From Leishmania martiniquensis (taxonomy: Eukaryota; Euglenozoa; Kinetoplastea; Trypanosomatida; Trypanosomatidae): a DNA stretch of 64,000 nucleotides. The notes under the pieces are model-generated. The model ran no database searches, was not told the origin of the DNA, and worked only from the letters and a program-made list of their open reading frames with translations. The stretch covers positions 538,501 through 602,500 of the forward strand of contig NC_090167.1 of NCBI RefSeq assembly GCF_017916325.1. The letters are read 5' to 3'. A program made the translations under genes and the position numbers. This document shows positions 39,801 through 48,289 of the stretch, piece after piece. The stretch's first letter is position 1, and the number at the start of each line of letters is the position of its first letter.

Positions 39801-40520
39801 AGCAGCTACTGATGACCATAAACCACCCGTCTGCGACAACAGCGTCGCTGAAGGTTGAACGGAAAGTCGGAGGAATAGTGCACTTTCTGTCTCCACCGAA
39901 GAGCCGTTAAAGTGCGCCGTAACCTCCGAGAGAAGCTCGAATAAGACGTTGGTGAGCTGAACAAGGACACCGCTCTCCGTGCTGTGCAGTGCGCGCGACA
40001 CGAAAAAGAGGCCCTCCAGAAGCCGCTCAGACGTGTCCTTCCACGACCTCAGCCGCGGGTCGTTTAGTACGGCGAGTACACCAAACAGCGTTAGACACCC
40101 GTGTAGCGCAGCGGCTGGGCAGACGACAGTGAGGCGTAAGAGGACCACATACAGGCGAAGAGCGATGCCGACATGCGCCGCATCCTTGCCGTAATTTCGA
40201 CAATAATACACCTTAAAAACTGGGCCGCCGACCCCCCACTGATGCGCCGCAGACGGAGAGGCGAGGAAGAGAAACGTGCGGAGCCTCCAAAGCAAGTCCC
40301 ACAGCGTCTGCGCAACGGCCTCCGACACCGTTGTTTCGGGAGAGAGGTTGCTGCTCAGCTGCAGCTGCAGCGCCTTGATCTGCTCACCAATACCAGCCAG
40401 CTCGTCACGGATGCCCGGGCCGTCGCTCCTGATGCTATTCCGAGAGGGCAGGGCACCGTTTTCGGTGCGCTGCCGCACGGGCACTGGCTCATGGCACTTG
40501 TCGTCCGTGATGGTTTCCAT
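30888..40520 (-). CDS. ATR: ATR-type phosphatidylinositol-3-kinase-related protein kinase
   Basis: At 3210 residues this is the largest gene in the window. The start is the ATG at 40518-40520; the extra upstream codons open only with GTG. Most of the protein is HEAT/FAT-type helical solenoid. The kinase domain begins near 2874 (RPKRIWVHTNDGREMSFLCK, then KDIRMME) and has the catalytic GDRHAEN at 3047-3053 and the metal-binding HVDF with Asp at 3067. The activation segment reads MFDKGEKLEVPEQVRFRLTQN. The protein ends in a FATC domain (about 3180-3210) closing with NNLSQMYIWWMAWI. The VPE..RFRLT and LSQMY-W features are those of ATR rather than ATM, TOR or DNA-PK. ATR senses single-stranded DNA and replication stress and phosphorylates S/TQ sites in the nucleus. 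At about 880-895 there is an Asp-rich run (VDDDDDSADE) inside a disordered insertion. It is about 560 residues longer than human ATR. Confidence 0.96.
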   Translation of the reverse strand: METITDDKCHEPVPVRQRTENGALPSRNSIRSDGPGIRDELAGIGEQIKALQLQLSSNLSPETTVSEAVAQTLWDLLWRLRTFLFLASPSAAHQWGVGGPVFKVYYCRNYGKDAAHVGIALRLYVVLLRLTVVCPAAALHGCLTLFGVLAVLNDPRLRSWKDTSERLLEGLFFVSRALHSTESGVLVQLTNVLFELLSEVTAHFNGSSVETESALFLRLSVQPSATLLSQTGGLWSSVAATAFELNAASRAQFLQEVFSTCTCVETLYEARCIQACLLRLVLRLSEERLLPSLSPDRIGLLCDVACHLVSSAVPGAEGGVVNLVQHGTAWHTLHHFAVVDCRLLPHLQGPLILSLLVTQWSRRGAQACPSIYGITVAEKALLDWCQHLTTPELDSLVAAAHHRGGAGPDGRGTMTACLAQMWAVAVHWCGELYANPGKIGDDAVTNTGGGTPRLISAMATLRQWVRLCERVFRSTVAQTSACRGLAHMGEETLLAAHNHHLQLLVSQLPLSSFTASLLCTQLPSCAVEAELAFLPTRVLSFFRAGALTACVSNVVDRAKNCISVSAYRLLEANALAVQARLQVSSAVARCDAGAFQHSLSETLQVMRHHESPSYSLLVQAIIVLVHAFPVDSGNGEAYKSEVVARVVQELENIISSRYNGAYAALEVAAPLWYMLDREIAASLFRAGSGLGWSRRLLSLPPQISASAKTVASFLCRVGGLAEALEDTLTKIVLRDCLQAPRSTSHSPLSGALSGAAAESGEGLTRQRRAYESITSHFPVVVQLLQTLSTLLSVQRDAQWWRGVTVGKGVACGETDWASVAVRSLLRHATSILIRLLDVKYWCVALVRLDTGKAPNNASSDVTPICKQIGATNEPVAQNLLVVDVDDDDDSADECAVNEEVRKAPRQRPATARSAALNSKTGKPSAKPLGDGAPQKCSQSQQSTPKAQQLEKIVQLNRTQLLPALLGFIRHFEWEAKERGAILDAGEAEHSDVRACDQSASSLHGHADAFKCAAVSLAHASLALSPPFVANDVRALFNLASVSAYNLGNDSCYCALRELLLWCHDWADLEREVGSSALPPLLLVRLSGAERLLSALFAARRDGNTAYIAEASTQVLRLLWFGRRFFHRPADAPSTTSDAPDSERRLSLTDTSMAVQEECMAASERVTEEGRLWLSLCFDLYVVYHGVRSLHNDTALAVMGLCVETARGVMALFAWSATDLLRFRERPFVFSSFFKALVDKEDRDMKVVLTSSLDVLGRYVIAPGAEQISGGTTASTATVVAVDSGDHVTRAKLRHLMDQEKIAQWRTAAGALAFVLYECGGKPVAKRMQHLAEVARYIQKGIEDVPAMARSTIHFVAFHILSLEADAQMLAHDRRCRSGRDQRRCLSRAGGLHDPLGILGGTVNGLFSCDRSAIDECAEEGVKDACASPSRHTVASELQAAEEGEGGASFTKEVLDDIAFSVFERALEQLVTLGEAAETVAGVESSLRKPVVRAVAAEELRKHMFAVLDAVYKAVRIEPAAAYRHERAGAADEEETSVAPPGSLRTRRRWLLGLASFIRFMGPQTTPIALMLPTLLDQCACFPSLLPAVCIVWRELVFACTDEYLAESAAAIVLSLVSLEQHAALESESKVLLLSALRHLYTRTADAAFWDSYRVVLGTFSELVRVTLHCRHPVGSEAVEGSQAVDRDTAHVLLVGFASVMRSGSLQSSTVFVRAFYQYLGAADEATRRQLSHAAAAYPEVLHTLLRCTEIDSESALYAMRCISILGAVALPSAAGLTDARCATKSPDVPRRTSATVSSVSGFDAWNRMTWAHPYYLDAETVLNWRKFSFTLLKEYFPRVFASTADPALHNCIAFAVQELIRASTRQERLQHKGVELRREDVVHVDELERYLWWARLTPHVKQLLGGFTTTRYSLTVNWQTRLRTPEYTPSLAYRRWLFAVFNHLVTCCEGWVAEMVQPLRNVAKKNAALVLYLLPYLVVHVLEAGRAEDVQYLECEVKAVLEAAAGGPNIPVMSLRSQSIFETSPESDYEKEPREHSHTVLTVLEDVEQLRWTLLRNRGRVACVFEPQDQTESLCIRLAEVYGDFLRGIPWSLRCRAALRIGSHIRALRSVESQRRIPGLASVIAAVPLQRIFAALNDRESSRSIHRASPGLSLEETAFSFENNGDWLSALGSSELVLQHRPHSGQHQLTALHCMNELGELYMTSRYAASLLASASLSDGEGRGCETPEYVSGAALRQSFTFSQLLSEPPRDAASFVDAAQLRHHVHAYANEAAWRLGQWEALLPSCLADTTASALASSSLLAMGSDGGRSVSLAMPAAHLHRALSGSGSLAFVRRVTDRERAKVVPMVRTPCQEDLTSQGYTLMLLLHALGDVDAVSELCAKAFIRNGSERGCSRGGSVVSESSAPMMRLAAPLLPSSVKEEIASLLSRRESYVEDTITAREPLLALHRLIYRELDMPQKVAETWLKQSELLRNGGLGEAALTAARQAAFECHEHVAETRYYVLVANLLHDTQSPTPAMEFARGCVADTRIPPATRAQLQVLLTNWLIETGSERPEHIFAEYDKARELDAKSEVVHHQMALFYDHLHTLTSNACEGAAAQLTAAATSATPSGTANVPTAAMYNVALQHQKEMVDSIQRYASRAIIHFGEALVRGVEKASVSLPRMLTLWLDSAVFLGSVLNTTVGKLDSTALAALGEMNSRIRELVLSTMRPVIPPAVVMTALPQLLSRLGHPVTAVRNVLTDIVLHLLAHFPQQCLWLVLPMALSKEGPREVVETQIIKPFADDPRNERVLRHAKIICDTLLTICNCSASLFPKEKGLTNLSPVQKVTPMLAAAKFIVPVLSNLTPNIRASASGGEVFPTAPYFDHFDDRVVVMRSLQRPKRIWVHTNDGREMSFLCKAKDEPRKDIRMMEVAALMNSFFLSDPEAKRKRFSLRRYSITALSDDCAVIEWLNDTTPLAKVAMECYALDRSGVHISAVKKWVALVDEKKMTKMELFTKYILPEAPPVMHQWLDRTFASNQSWYEARTLFTQSTALWSIAGHIVGLGDRHAENLMIDMERGELMHVDFACMFDKGEKLEVPEQVRFRLTQNLTDVMGVLGAYGPFQATCEVALRCEMKNKSAVMSIIETLLHEPLIEWRRQSCRSHSSSGPKQLMERVARRLDGFLDLYSVPAQRDTLSLNVESQVAKLIHHSSDLNNLSQMYIWWMAWI

Positions 40521-42357
40521 TGAGTCGCGAGCGCCGCGGAACGTGGGTGCTGTTGGCACCGGGAGCGCAAGAGAGTACGAGAGAGCCCAAGGGAAGTTTT
40601 AGGAGGGAGCACCGCTAAACGTGCGAGCGTCACACTATCAAGGTGGACTGAAAAGCAAAGAATGCCGGGTAACTACCACCACCGCCGCCGCCACAGCAGT
40701 AGCAGCAGATACAGAAGGGGGAGGGAGACAGAACGGTACTGGAGTCTCGAAATAGTTCACAGAGCTTGTTCGGCGCTGCCCGAAAGCATTCCTTTGCAGC
40801 TCATGTCGGTGGTCTCTGATTCGAGACGTGATAGGAGGAGACGAAGCTCCTGCCTCGCCAGCGCCTTGAGATCCTACCGGCACTCTATGCGGGACCAAAG
40901 TGAACAAACACGTGAGCAGAAGGCAGCAGCAGATCACACACACACACACACACACAGAAACGAAGGTGTGTGTGCAGACTGACGCGTTACGAGAGGGGAG
41001 AGGGATGCACCCTTCTCCGGTGTGCGAAACAAAAAAACACGTTTATGTGAGAAAGCTATGCGGTGTGGCCCTGTAGGTGGGGAGGGGGTCGAAAAGACGC
41101 GTTCAGCAAGAAGGGTGGGTGGAGATGTAAGTAGAAGCAGTCTGCCTGGGGGAAGGGAATAGGGGAAAGAGGCTCTTAAGCCTATGAAGTGAAAAAGGTT
41201 GCTCGCCGTGGTGGCGTCGGCGTGTACGCCCGCCGCCCTTGCTCTATTGAGCACGCTATCGCCGCTCTCGGCTCTCGTGCGGCAAAAGAAGGAAGGATGT
41301 GTTCAGTGGCAGCTTCCCTAACATTTGTGCGTTGTTTTTGTTTCAAACGAGTGCGAGGCCCGTTGGCTCCGCTGATCTCATGACCCTCCACCCTGTAGCG
41401 AGTCCAGGAGGCGACGTTAGTGGCGGGCTGTCACAGAAACAGAGTAGTGTAGCCTCTCTCTCTCTCCATCACTCTCCCCTCACCTCCCGCATACGAGGTG
41501 GGTCATCCTTATCTTCCATGACGGGCATGGAGACGCAAGACTGTACAACGAAAAAAAAGCCGAGCACATGCAAAAAAAAAACAAGGGTGCGACTCGACAG
41601 TGCCAAGGCACGAAGCACGGAAGAGGGGAAGGAGGACGACCGATACGTGGGTGGGGGCGTGGAGAGCAGCGTCCTCTCTTCCGCGCAGCTCCGTGCGCAT
41701 CATTTGACGAGCTAAAATAAAAAGATGTGTAGAGAGACGGAAGAGAGGAGATCGTCGGCAATGCGGTTTTAAAAGGTGTCAGCCGCCCCTCCCCGAGGCC
41801 TCTTCCTCCCTTTGCCGAAGGGAGAGTAACCCAAAAGCACTGCAGCATTGATGGTCATACTTGGGTGTATATTATATGTATATATATATACATGCATGTG
41901 CGTGTGCGTGCGCGCGCGCCTGTATGTATGGGTCGAATGGTTGGCGACACACACCTGCGGCACTTCAGAAAATGAGGGAGGTGGCGGCATATAGCGAGAG
42001 AGAGGAGCAGGCATGTGCCACCAACGAGGAGCAGAACGCAAGTCGGAGAGAGCGAGAGAGAGCAAGATTCGTGGTGCAATGGGGCCTCATACTGAGGGCA
42101 ACAGGCACCGCCTTTGAGGCATGTTCAATCGTGAGAAGAGGCAGCAAGGCAAAAAAGAGAAGGAGAGAAAGAGAATTCGCAACGCACAAAGTTGGAGAGA
42201 GATCACGGAGCTGCCGAGTTCTTTTACAGCCGCGCCAGCGCTTCAGGAACCCCAGTTCATCCTGATCCGCACGTTACGGTGCACAAGACACTGAGCGCTT
42301 CCCAGTCCCTATTTCCACGCACGCGCCCACCCTCCGTGAATACGCTCTGAGGTCCAT
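40521..42357. other. spacer between the ATR and IFT54 genes
   Basis: About 1.8 kb without a supported gene. It contains a C/T-rich minus-strand tract near 40710-40735 that could be the ATR splice acceptor region, a (CA)n run at about 40935-40955, a TA-rich block at about 41869-41890, and an adjacent (GC)n stretch near 41908-41920. The rest is the probable 3' UTR of the IFT54 gene. Confidence 0.65.
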
Positions 42358-43197
42358 TCAGGTTACAAGCGATTCTAATTTGTCTATGACGCGGTCATTC
42401 TCGCTCAGCAGCTCCTGCATCATCTTGATCGTTTCAATCTGCCGCTTGATCGCCGTCTCGAGCGCTTCTTGCGGCATGCGCGAGGGCTCCGTCTCCACCT
42501 GCGGGTTCGAGAGTGCTTTCCACATTCGGACGATGCTTTGGCCCTCTGTTCGCACGTCGCGCTCCTCATCGAGGCTCAAGTTGAGCGAGTAGCCGCTGAG
42601 CTTTCGGTTAAACTTTGCTGCCTCATCGAGCGCAGATACGTGGGAGCATCGGCGGGCCGCGCAGTCCATCGGGTTCCGCTTTTTTCGACAGAGGCCGCTC
42701 GCTGGCGAAAGGGCCAAGGGCCCTTCAGACGGGCGCGTTGACGACGGCGCTGCGAGCTTCGGGGGAGAGCTGGAGGGCGAGGCCACCCTCGCCTGTGTTG
42801 CAGCCGAGGTAGCACGAGCACCCTTCTCCTGCTGTGCGTAGCCAACCGCAGCTGCCGCATATTGAAGGAAGATGTTCGTCTTCTCGGGCTCGTGACCTGA
42901 CACAATTTTCTTGGGGTTCACGTCCAGCTCTACACGCATCAGCGTGTTGATGTACCTGATGAGGAGGGTGAGGTATTCGATCTTCTTCTCTTTGGTGTCC
43001 ACCTGAGCCGAGTTGCGCAGCTCGGCAGGGATGACATGATTGTACACCGCAAATCGCGCATCAATGCTACTAATGATGTCGTGGATAAAACGAAACGGGG
43101 GCCTCTTCAGCAGCTTTGGGGTCAGCTCCGGAGACTTGAGCTGCAGTGGCTGATACGCCGCGATCGTGGCAGACCAGAAGTCGACCTCTTCACTCAT
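42358..43197 (-). CDS. IFT54: intraflagellar transport protein IFT54 (TRAF3IP1/MIP-T3 family)
   Basis: The 279-residue protein starts at the ATG at 43195-43197; the longer in-frame extension is leader. The N-terminal third is the MIP-T3 CH-like domain: LKRPPFRFIHDIISSI, a KEKKIEYLTLLIRYIN helix and the diagnostic NPKKIVSGHEPEKTN near 95-110, followed by LQYAAAAVG. The middle is Pro/Ser-rich. The final 45 residues form a coiled coil (ETAIKRQIETIKMMQELLSE). IFT54 is an IFT-B subunit that binds tubulin/microtubules and pairs with IFT20 through its coiled coil. It is needed for flagellum assembly. The protein is short: human TRAF3IP1 is about 690 residues, the difference being the disordered linker. 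Confidence 0.92.
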   Translation of the reverse strand: MSEEVDFWSATIAAYQPLQLKSPELTPKLLKRPPFRFIHDIISSIDARFAVYNHVIPAELRNSAQVDTKEKKIEYLTLLIRYINTLMRVELDVNPKKIVSGHEPEKTNIFLQYAAAAVGYAQQEKGARATSAATQARVASPSSSPPKLAAPSSTRPSEGPLALSPASGLCRKKRNPMDCAARRCSHVSALDEAAKFNRKLSGYSLNLSLDEERDVRTEGQSIVRMWKALSNPQVETEPSRMPQEALETAIKRQIETIKMMQELLSENDRVIDKLESLVT

Positions 43198-44217
43198 GCT
43201 GACGTCGCCGCCCACCAGCGAGATGCCTACACCCGAGTTCAGAGAACAGAATTTCAGGCGCTGTGTACAGCGTATACGTTCCCGGCAGCGCAGGGGACTT
43301 TTTCCGCAGACGGAAGAGGAAATGCTGCTGGGAAGACCGGTGGTGCGTGCGTGTGAATGCTGCTCGCCGTTTTCAGAGGGCCGGCGTGAAGGGGGATGGC
43401 AAAGGTAGGGAAGCGAAGGGTTGCCGCGAGAGAAAGAAAAAGAGGAGTGTGTGTGTATGTGTGTGTGTGGAGGGGGAAGGGGGGATGGGGGCGAAGGAGC
43501 CCTCGAGGGCGCATCGAAATGCAGCCTTTCTTGCCGAATCGTTCCAGTGGAAGAGGCAGAGCTGGGATCCACGCGCCAGTGATGTTTTCAGGCAGCCACG
43601 CACAGTGCTCTCGGTGCTCATGCCTCTCAAAGATGAAGGAAAAAAGGCTTTGAGGAGCGTCTTTGTGTGACAGTCTCGTCCACAGCTCCACAGCTCCTCA
43701 CCATCTGCTCAACCGCGTGAAGGTCGGTAGAGGGCAAAGGGCTACGCTGCAGGACTAGCCATGAGCGCGTTAGCAGCTCGCCGCCTCATCGCCGCAACGA
43801 ATACCACTATGTTCTTATCCCCATCCCGGTATGATTACATCGACGAGGCGATGCCCGAGATAGACTCGGAGGGTCAAGGCTGAGCCGCACCGGCGACCTC
43901 CTCTCTCCACCCCCGTGTCGTGGTGGAAAGCGTTCTGTTACCCCAAAAGCTCTGCCTCGATGGAGCTCCGATCCATCGTTTTTTTTTTACGCGTGCGTGA
44001 GTGTGTAAACAGGAGAAGTTAAGTCGATCTCTTTACGTGATGAAAAACAGCGCAACGAACACAAAAACACACAGAGAGAGGGAGAAACACATAAACTCTG
44101 CATATATATATATATGTATGTGTGTGTATGTGTGTAATTCTTTGTGTCCGGTAAGAGAGCACGAGACATCGTCATACAGGCCGGAGAGGAGTGCAACAAT
44201 CCTCCTCCTCTGCCTCT
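43198..44217. other. spacer between the IFT54 and 641-aa genes
   Basis: It holds the leader of the IFT54 gene, with a TTCTGTTCTCTG tract and a TAG on the minus strand at about 43230-43260, and the 3' UTR of the gene to the right. A TA/GT microsatellite lies at 44102-44135 and a T9 run at about 43979-43988. No gene is seen. Confidence 0.65.
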
Positions 44218-46143
44218 CTACGCGTGTGTGGATGTGACGCTCTCTGCGGTACCTTGGGCTGGAGGCGCAGCCGTGGCAGCCCCCTGTGTGCCAGACGTTG
44301 GCCCGTCGGTGATGCGGTCGTGACCGGTGATCTGCTTGAACTCTTCCAGGTTACGCGTCTCGTCTGGAAGCCCCAAAACGGTGTTCAGTGAAAAGCGGCT
44401 CTCCAGTCGGCGCTGCTGCGGCTTAGGAAGAAGTCGATTTACGGTGGCGTTGTGTGAAACAGGGACAAACAGGGTGCTGGCCCCAACGCCCAGCAGCTTC
44501 ACGCCCATGTTGCGAATGGCGAGGTGTGTGTCGTGGCTCCGCACCGACAGCCATGACTGAAACTCGGGGTTCTCCTTCTTCAAATAGTTCATCTCCCGCA
44601 GCTTATTGACGATGGCGCACAGACTAAATGGGGCGTCCCTGCCCAGCCAGTGATCCTGCAGAGCCTCAATGGGGGTGTAGTGCGGGTAAAGCTGTTCATC
44701 GACGCCCAGCCATCCTTTCAAGGCGTGCATGAAACCGATCTCATCCTCCGTCTTCACCTTTGCCGTCCGCATCAGTTGGGACGGCCGGTAGAAGTCCTTC
44801 ATTGGCCGGGCGAGTAGGCGCCGAATGGCACGGAGCATAATAAACGAGAAGCTGTGAGCCGACAGGGAAACCGTGTAGGTCCCCTCCGGATCCTTGAAGT
44901 CGAGCTCGCTGAATTCTGGATCCATGAGGGAGGGGTGATACCCCCACACACTCATGCCCTCCCTCTCCATGGAAGCCTCATACTCGTCCTTCTCCTCCTT
45001 CCGCTGAAACCGATCGTACCCCTCTGGCGGACGAAAGGCCACGTACACATCGGATGTATAGCGAGACCGCTTACGGAAGGTGATGTCGCGCGTGCAGCCA
45101 ACACCGTCGTCGAAGCGGATGGTGCGGTGCACATCGGACCGGCCCAGGCACGCCCCGACCGCGGCGAGGAGATCCGTGAAACCCTCTGAGTACGAGACGT
45201 CGTTCCGCGCCGACCACACCAAGTCGCGTGCGCCTGTTTTCTTCACCGTAAAGTAGAAGAGGATCGTGAAGATCTCCTCGGGGCGGTTCTCGTCCAGCTC
45301 GATGACGCAATCCATGCACTCGATTTCCTCCCCCAGCTCACGCCACGTGAGGTGCTTTGGTGTCTTCCTGAACTTGCACTCAAACATGAGCTTGTGCTTC
45401 CAGGCTTCCTCCTCCGCATACGGCACGAGGGCATCCTCTACACCGTTCAGGTTTTCCATGATGTCGCTCTCCACATCATCGATGCGGCGGAAGTCCACCG
45501 TCTTCTTGAACTCGTCCAGCACCTCATCTACAGACCACAGACCTGTCGCGCGCAGCGGCCCGTAGTCGGGCACTGTCGGGCCGTCCTGCGGTCGCGCCGC
45601 CGTCGTCACATCCCGCGTCGCTTCTGGTGGCACTGCCATCTCACGCTTTGCGCTTGGTGCCCCAGTCGGCGAGGACGCGTCGCTGCTCTTACTTTCAGGG
45701 TCGACGCGGCCGCCGCTACTGTGTAGAGGTATAGCCCGGCACTTTTTTCTCCCGGCATCGGATCCGCATCCAGCCCCCACGGACGACGCAGCCACCGATG
45801 TTGCCACGCCGGCGGGGACTTTGTCAGCCTCGGTGATGATGGTGTGCCTGTAGAGTCCCGCGGTGCGATCCGACCTGTCCACCTCGTCACCAGCCCCTCG
45901 CTGGGCCGCTAGGGAGGCAAAGTTGGAGCCACGTTTTGCGGCATCCGTCCCTGATGGTGAGGATGAGAGAGGGGCGGAAGTCCCTGACCGGATTCGGTGC
46001 GGTGGTGAGGATAGCGTTCCGTCGTTCTTGAGGCAGGCGCCAGTACTGCCAAAAAAGCGCCGCAGGGGGAGTACAGCTACCGTATATCGGGAAAGATGGC
46101 GCTGCCTGTGCAAGAGCGACAGCAACGATGCGGAGGTGCTCAT
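44218..46143 (-). CDS. hypothetical protein, probably mitochondrial (641 aa)
   Basis: The start is the ATG at 46141-46143, 29 bases after an AG that closes a CTGCTCTGCTTTTCTTTCTG tract. Residues 1-35 are Ser/Leu/Arg-rich with no acidic residue, typical of a mitochondrial presequence. A variable region runs to about 205. A conserved-looking globular part (about 205-615) has a Trp-rich, charged composition: WSVDEVLDEFKKTVDFRRI, DCVIELDENRPEEIF, YTVSLSAHSFSFIMLRAIRR and similar. It has no membrane segment and no nucleotide-binding or nuclease motif that I recognise. Many such trypanosomatid-only proteins belong to mitochondrial RNA processing or the mitoribosome, but nothing here fixes that. Confidence 0.85.
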   Translation of the reverse strand: MSTSASLLSLLHRQRHLSRYTVAVLPLRRFFGSTGACLKNDGTLSSPPHRIRSGTSAPLSSSPSGTDAAKRGSNFASLAAQRGAGDEVDRSDRTAGLYRHTIITEADKVPAGVATSVAASSVGAGCGSDAGRKKCRAIPLHSSGGRVDPESKSSDASSPTGAPSAKREMAVPPEATRDVTTAARPQDGPTVPDYGPLRATGLWSVDEVLDEFKKTVDFRRIDDVESDIMENLNGVEDALVPYAEEEAWKHKLMFECKFRKTPKHLTWRELGEEIECMDCVIELDENRPEEIFTILFYFTVKKTGARDLVWSARNDVSYSEGFTDLLAAVGACLGRSDVHRTIRFDDGVGCTRDITFRKRSRYTSDVYVAFRPPEGYDRFQRKEEKDEYEASMEREGMSVWGYHPSLMDPEFSELDFKDPEGTYTVSLSAHSFSFIMLRAIRRLLARPMKDFYRPSQLMRTAKVKTEDEIGFMHALKGWLGVDEQLYPHYTPIEALQDHWLGRDAPFSLCAIVNKLREMNYLKKENPEFQSWLSVRSHDTHLAIRNMGVKLLGVGASTLFVPVSHNATVNRLLPKPQQRRLESRFSLNTVLGLPDETRNLEEFKQITGHDRITDGPTSGTQGAATAAPPAQGTAESVTSTHA

Positions 46144-48076
46144 GAGTAAAGCGACTGCCTCTTCAACGGCAACTCAGAAAGAAAAGCAGAGCAGCGCTTC
46201 GCTGGGCGTGGTTGTAGTGCACGCTAGGAACTGCCAGTGGCGTTTGCGCGAGGGTGGGGTGAGGTGAGGGTGGCGTAGGAGAACAGCAAGTGCAGGGCCA
46301 GGAGCGCTGGCGGGCGAATTAGCTCTCGGGTGTTGGACGGGGGAGGTGCGACAGGCACAGAAAACAACAACGGTGCCGCCTGCCGTTTGGAAGGCGCGGG
46401 GAAATGGCTGATGTAGATGGCAAAGTGGACGAGTTGAAAGGGCACGGTAACATAGAGAAGAACGTTCTCATGCAACTGAAGGCGCGGGGCTCCAGCGAGC
46501 GCGTCCTGCTGCTTCTCCGCTATCTCAAAACGCGCATAAAAAGTGGATGCGAGGCTGAGGAGGAACGCCCCCGAGCAGGGTAGACCACCAACGTTCGGCT
46601 GCGGTTGGCGTATCAGAAGCGAGCAGAGGACTTCGTCCTTTTGGTTGGTCTACTTTTTTTTTTCGCTAAGCCACGTCCCATGTTGGCACCAAAATCAAAG
46701 GTGTACCGACGAAGCCGCGGAGCAGGAGAGAGATCTCTTTTTTTTTTCCACGGAGAGGGGGCGCACCTGAGAAGGGCACCACCGCGCATTCATAAAGGAG
46801 TAACATACGCAAGTGCGCCACCGTGCCTGGGCAGAGGAGAGTGAAAGAAAAAAAACAAAGAGGATACGCGTACGACACAGAGCATGCGTGGGATGGTCGG
46901 ATGCTGCCATTCGCAGCATGAGGGTAAGGCTCTGCTGTACGCAAGTTCGCAGCGCGCTCCACACCCTCACCGTAGCCAGCGGAAGTCGCAGTGCTGCTCA
47001 CGGAGCCTCCTTTCTGTTGAGGGCCCGCACCACGTGAGAGCGCCCTGCTCTTTGGCAGCACGGGTCACTCCAGTGGCTGGACATGAGAGCAAGGATAGCC
47101 GATCACCTGCTCTGAATGCACCATATTTGGGCGTGCTGTCACGCACCATCATTCGCCTCAGTTATATCTTTTTGTGTGTGTGTGCGTGTGCTTCTCTGCG
47201 CGCAAAGTTAGTGAAAGCGTCACTCGCGGCACGCTCTCTTGCCCTCATTCTGCTCCTCGGCACACGTTCCCTCTTCTATGTGTCCATTAGCGTGGGAAGG
47301 GGAAGATGAACGAAGGAGTGTACGAGCCTTGTTCTGAAGGCCCATGGCTTCTCTTCCCGCCCCTCTCTCCCCTCTCTCCCCTTCTCCCCCGACCACGAAA
47401 TCCGTCTTTCTCGTCGATGCGAATGTCACTCCCATCAGCACAGAAGTGCACACACCCATCGTCATGTCCCACTCCTCAGACGCCCCGATCGAAACGGTGA
47501 GAAGCAGAAACGTGGACAACACACGACGAAGCTTTCCAGCAGGTTCGCCGACCTCCTACCCCTCCCCCCGCGTTGCACTCCTTCTAATCGATAAAAATTG
47601 TGTCTGGAGATGGGAGAGCTGGGCGAGCAGCGACAAAAAAAACGAGAGCGCTTCGCAGCAGAGACGCCCACGGTAAGAGCTCACAACCGAAGCAGAAGAT
47701 GGCGTTTTCTGATGAGAAAGGGAAGGGGTATCACGGGACGTGGCTAGGCAACGGCGCCGATAGGCTCCACGGCGCAGCGGAGCCCAGATACGAGACGCCT
47801 GCGAACAGTCCTCGTGGTCTCAGCAGAGGCACCAGAACACTAAGGGCTCACCAGGCGCACGGCGAGGCCGTGACATATCGCCAGTCGCAAGTGGCCGCCG
47901 CCTATGAAGCAAACAGAGCGCCCCTGTCGTGAGGGCAGAGCCGCGCCGCCTCCGCACACATGGAGACAAGGACAATGCGCGGCGGGAACACCTTGCCTTC
48001 CCCGCACCTCTCGTCTTGTATATCCGCTCAACGAAACCGGGAGGCTATACCTCAAGGTGAAAGAGGGGGTCCAACT
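46144..48076. other. spacer right of the 641-aa gene
   Basis: About 1.9 kb with no supported gene. It contains T-rich tracts at about 46648-46660 and 46737-46748, and CT-rich stretches at about 47355-47395. Minus-strand frames up to about 130 residues exist but lack an ATG in a good context or have microsatellite-like composition. Confidence 0.6.
46173..46194 (-). promoter_or_regulatory. trans-splice acceptor for the 641-aa gene
   Basis: On the minus strand a CTGCTCTGCTTTTCTTTCTG tract runs into GAG at 46173, giving a 29-base leader. It supports the ATG at 46143 as the start. Confidence 0.5.
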
Positions 48077-48289
48077 TCAGGCGAACGGCGCGGGTGAGCG
48101 CAACCTGCGACGGCGAAAGACAGAACGCGAGCGATACCCCATCACGACCAGGGGAAAAATTATGGTCACGGTGATGATGACGCACCCCCAAAGGTACCCC
48201 ATACGGGAGAAGTAGAAGAAAAGGTATTCATAGCACGACCTGAATGCCTGCGTTTCCTTGGCGAAGCGCCCTTCGTACTCCTCCTTCAT
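48077..48289 (-). CDS. candidate small single-pass membrane protein (70 aa)
   Basis: A 70-residue frame starts at the ATG at 48287-48289. It has a charged start (MKEEYEGRFAKETQAF), an aromatic stretch (YEYLFFYFSRMGYLW), a strong hydrophobic span (about 36-52; GCVIITVTIIFPLVVMGY) and a basic tail (RSRSVFRRRRLR). Codons favour G or C in the third position, as in neighbouring genes, and the composition is unlike translated microsatellite. Without it, the gap between annotated genes would be 3.5 kb, unusually large for a trypanosomatid cluster. It could be a small subunit of a membrane complex. It might still be chance, so confidence is moderate. Confidence 0.45.
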   Translation of the reverse strand: MKEEYEGRFAKETQAFRSCYEYLFFYFSRMGYLWGCVIITVTIIFPLVVMGYRSRSVFRRRRLRSPAPFA

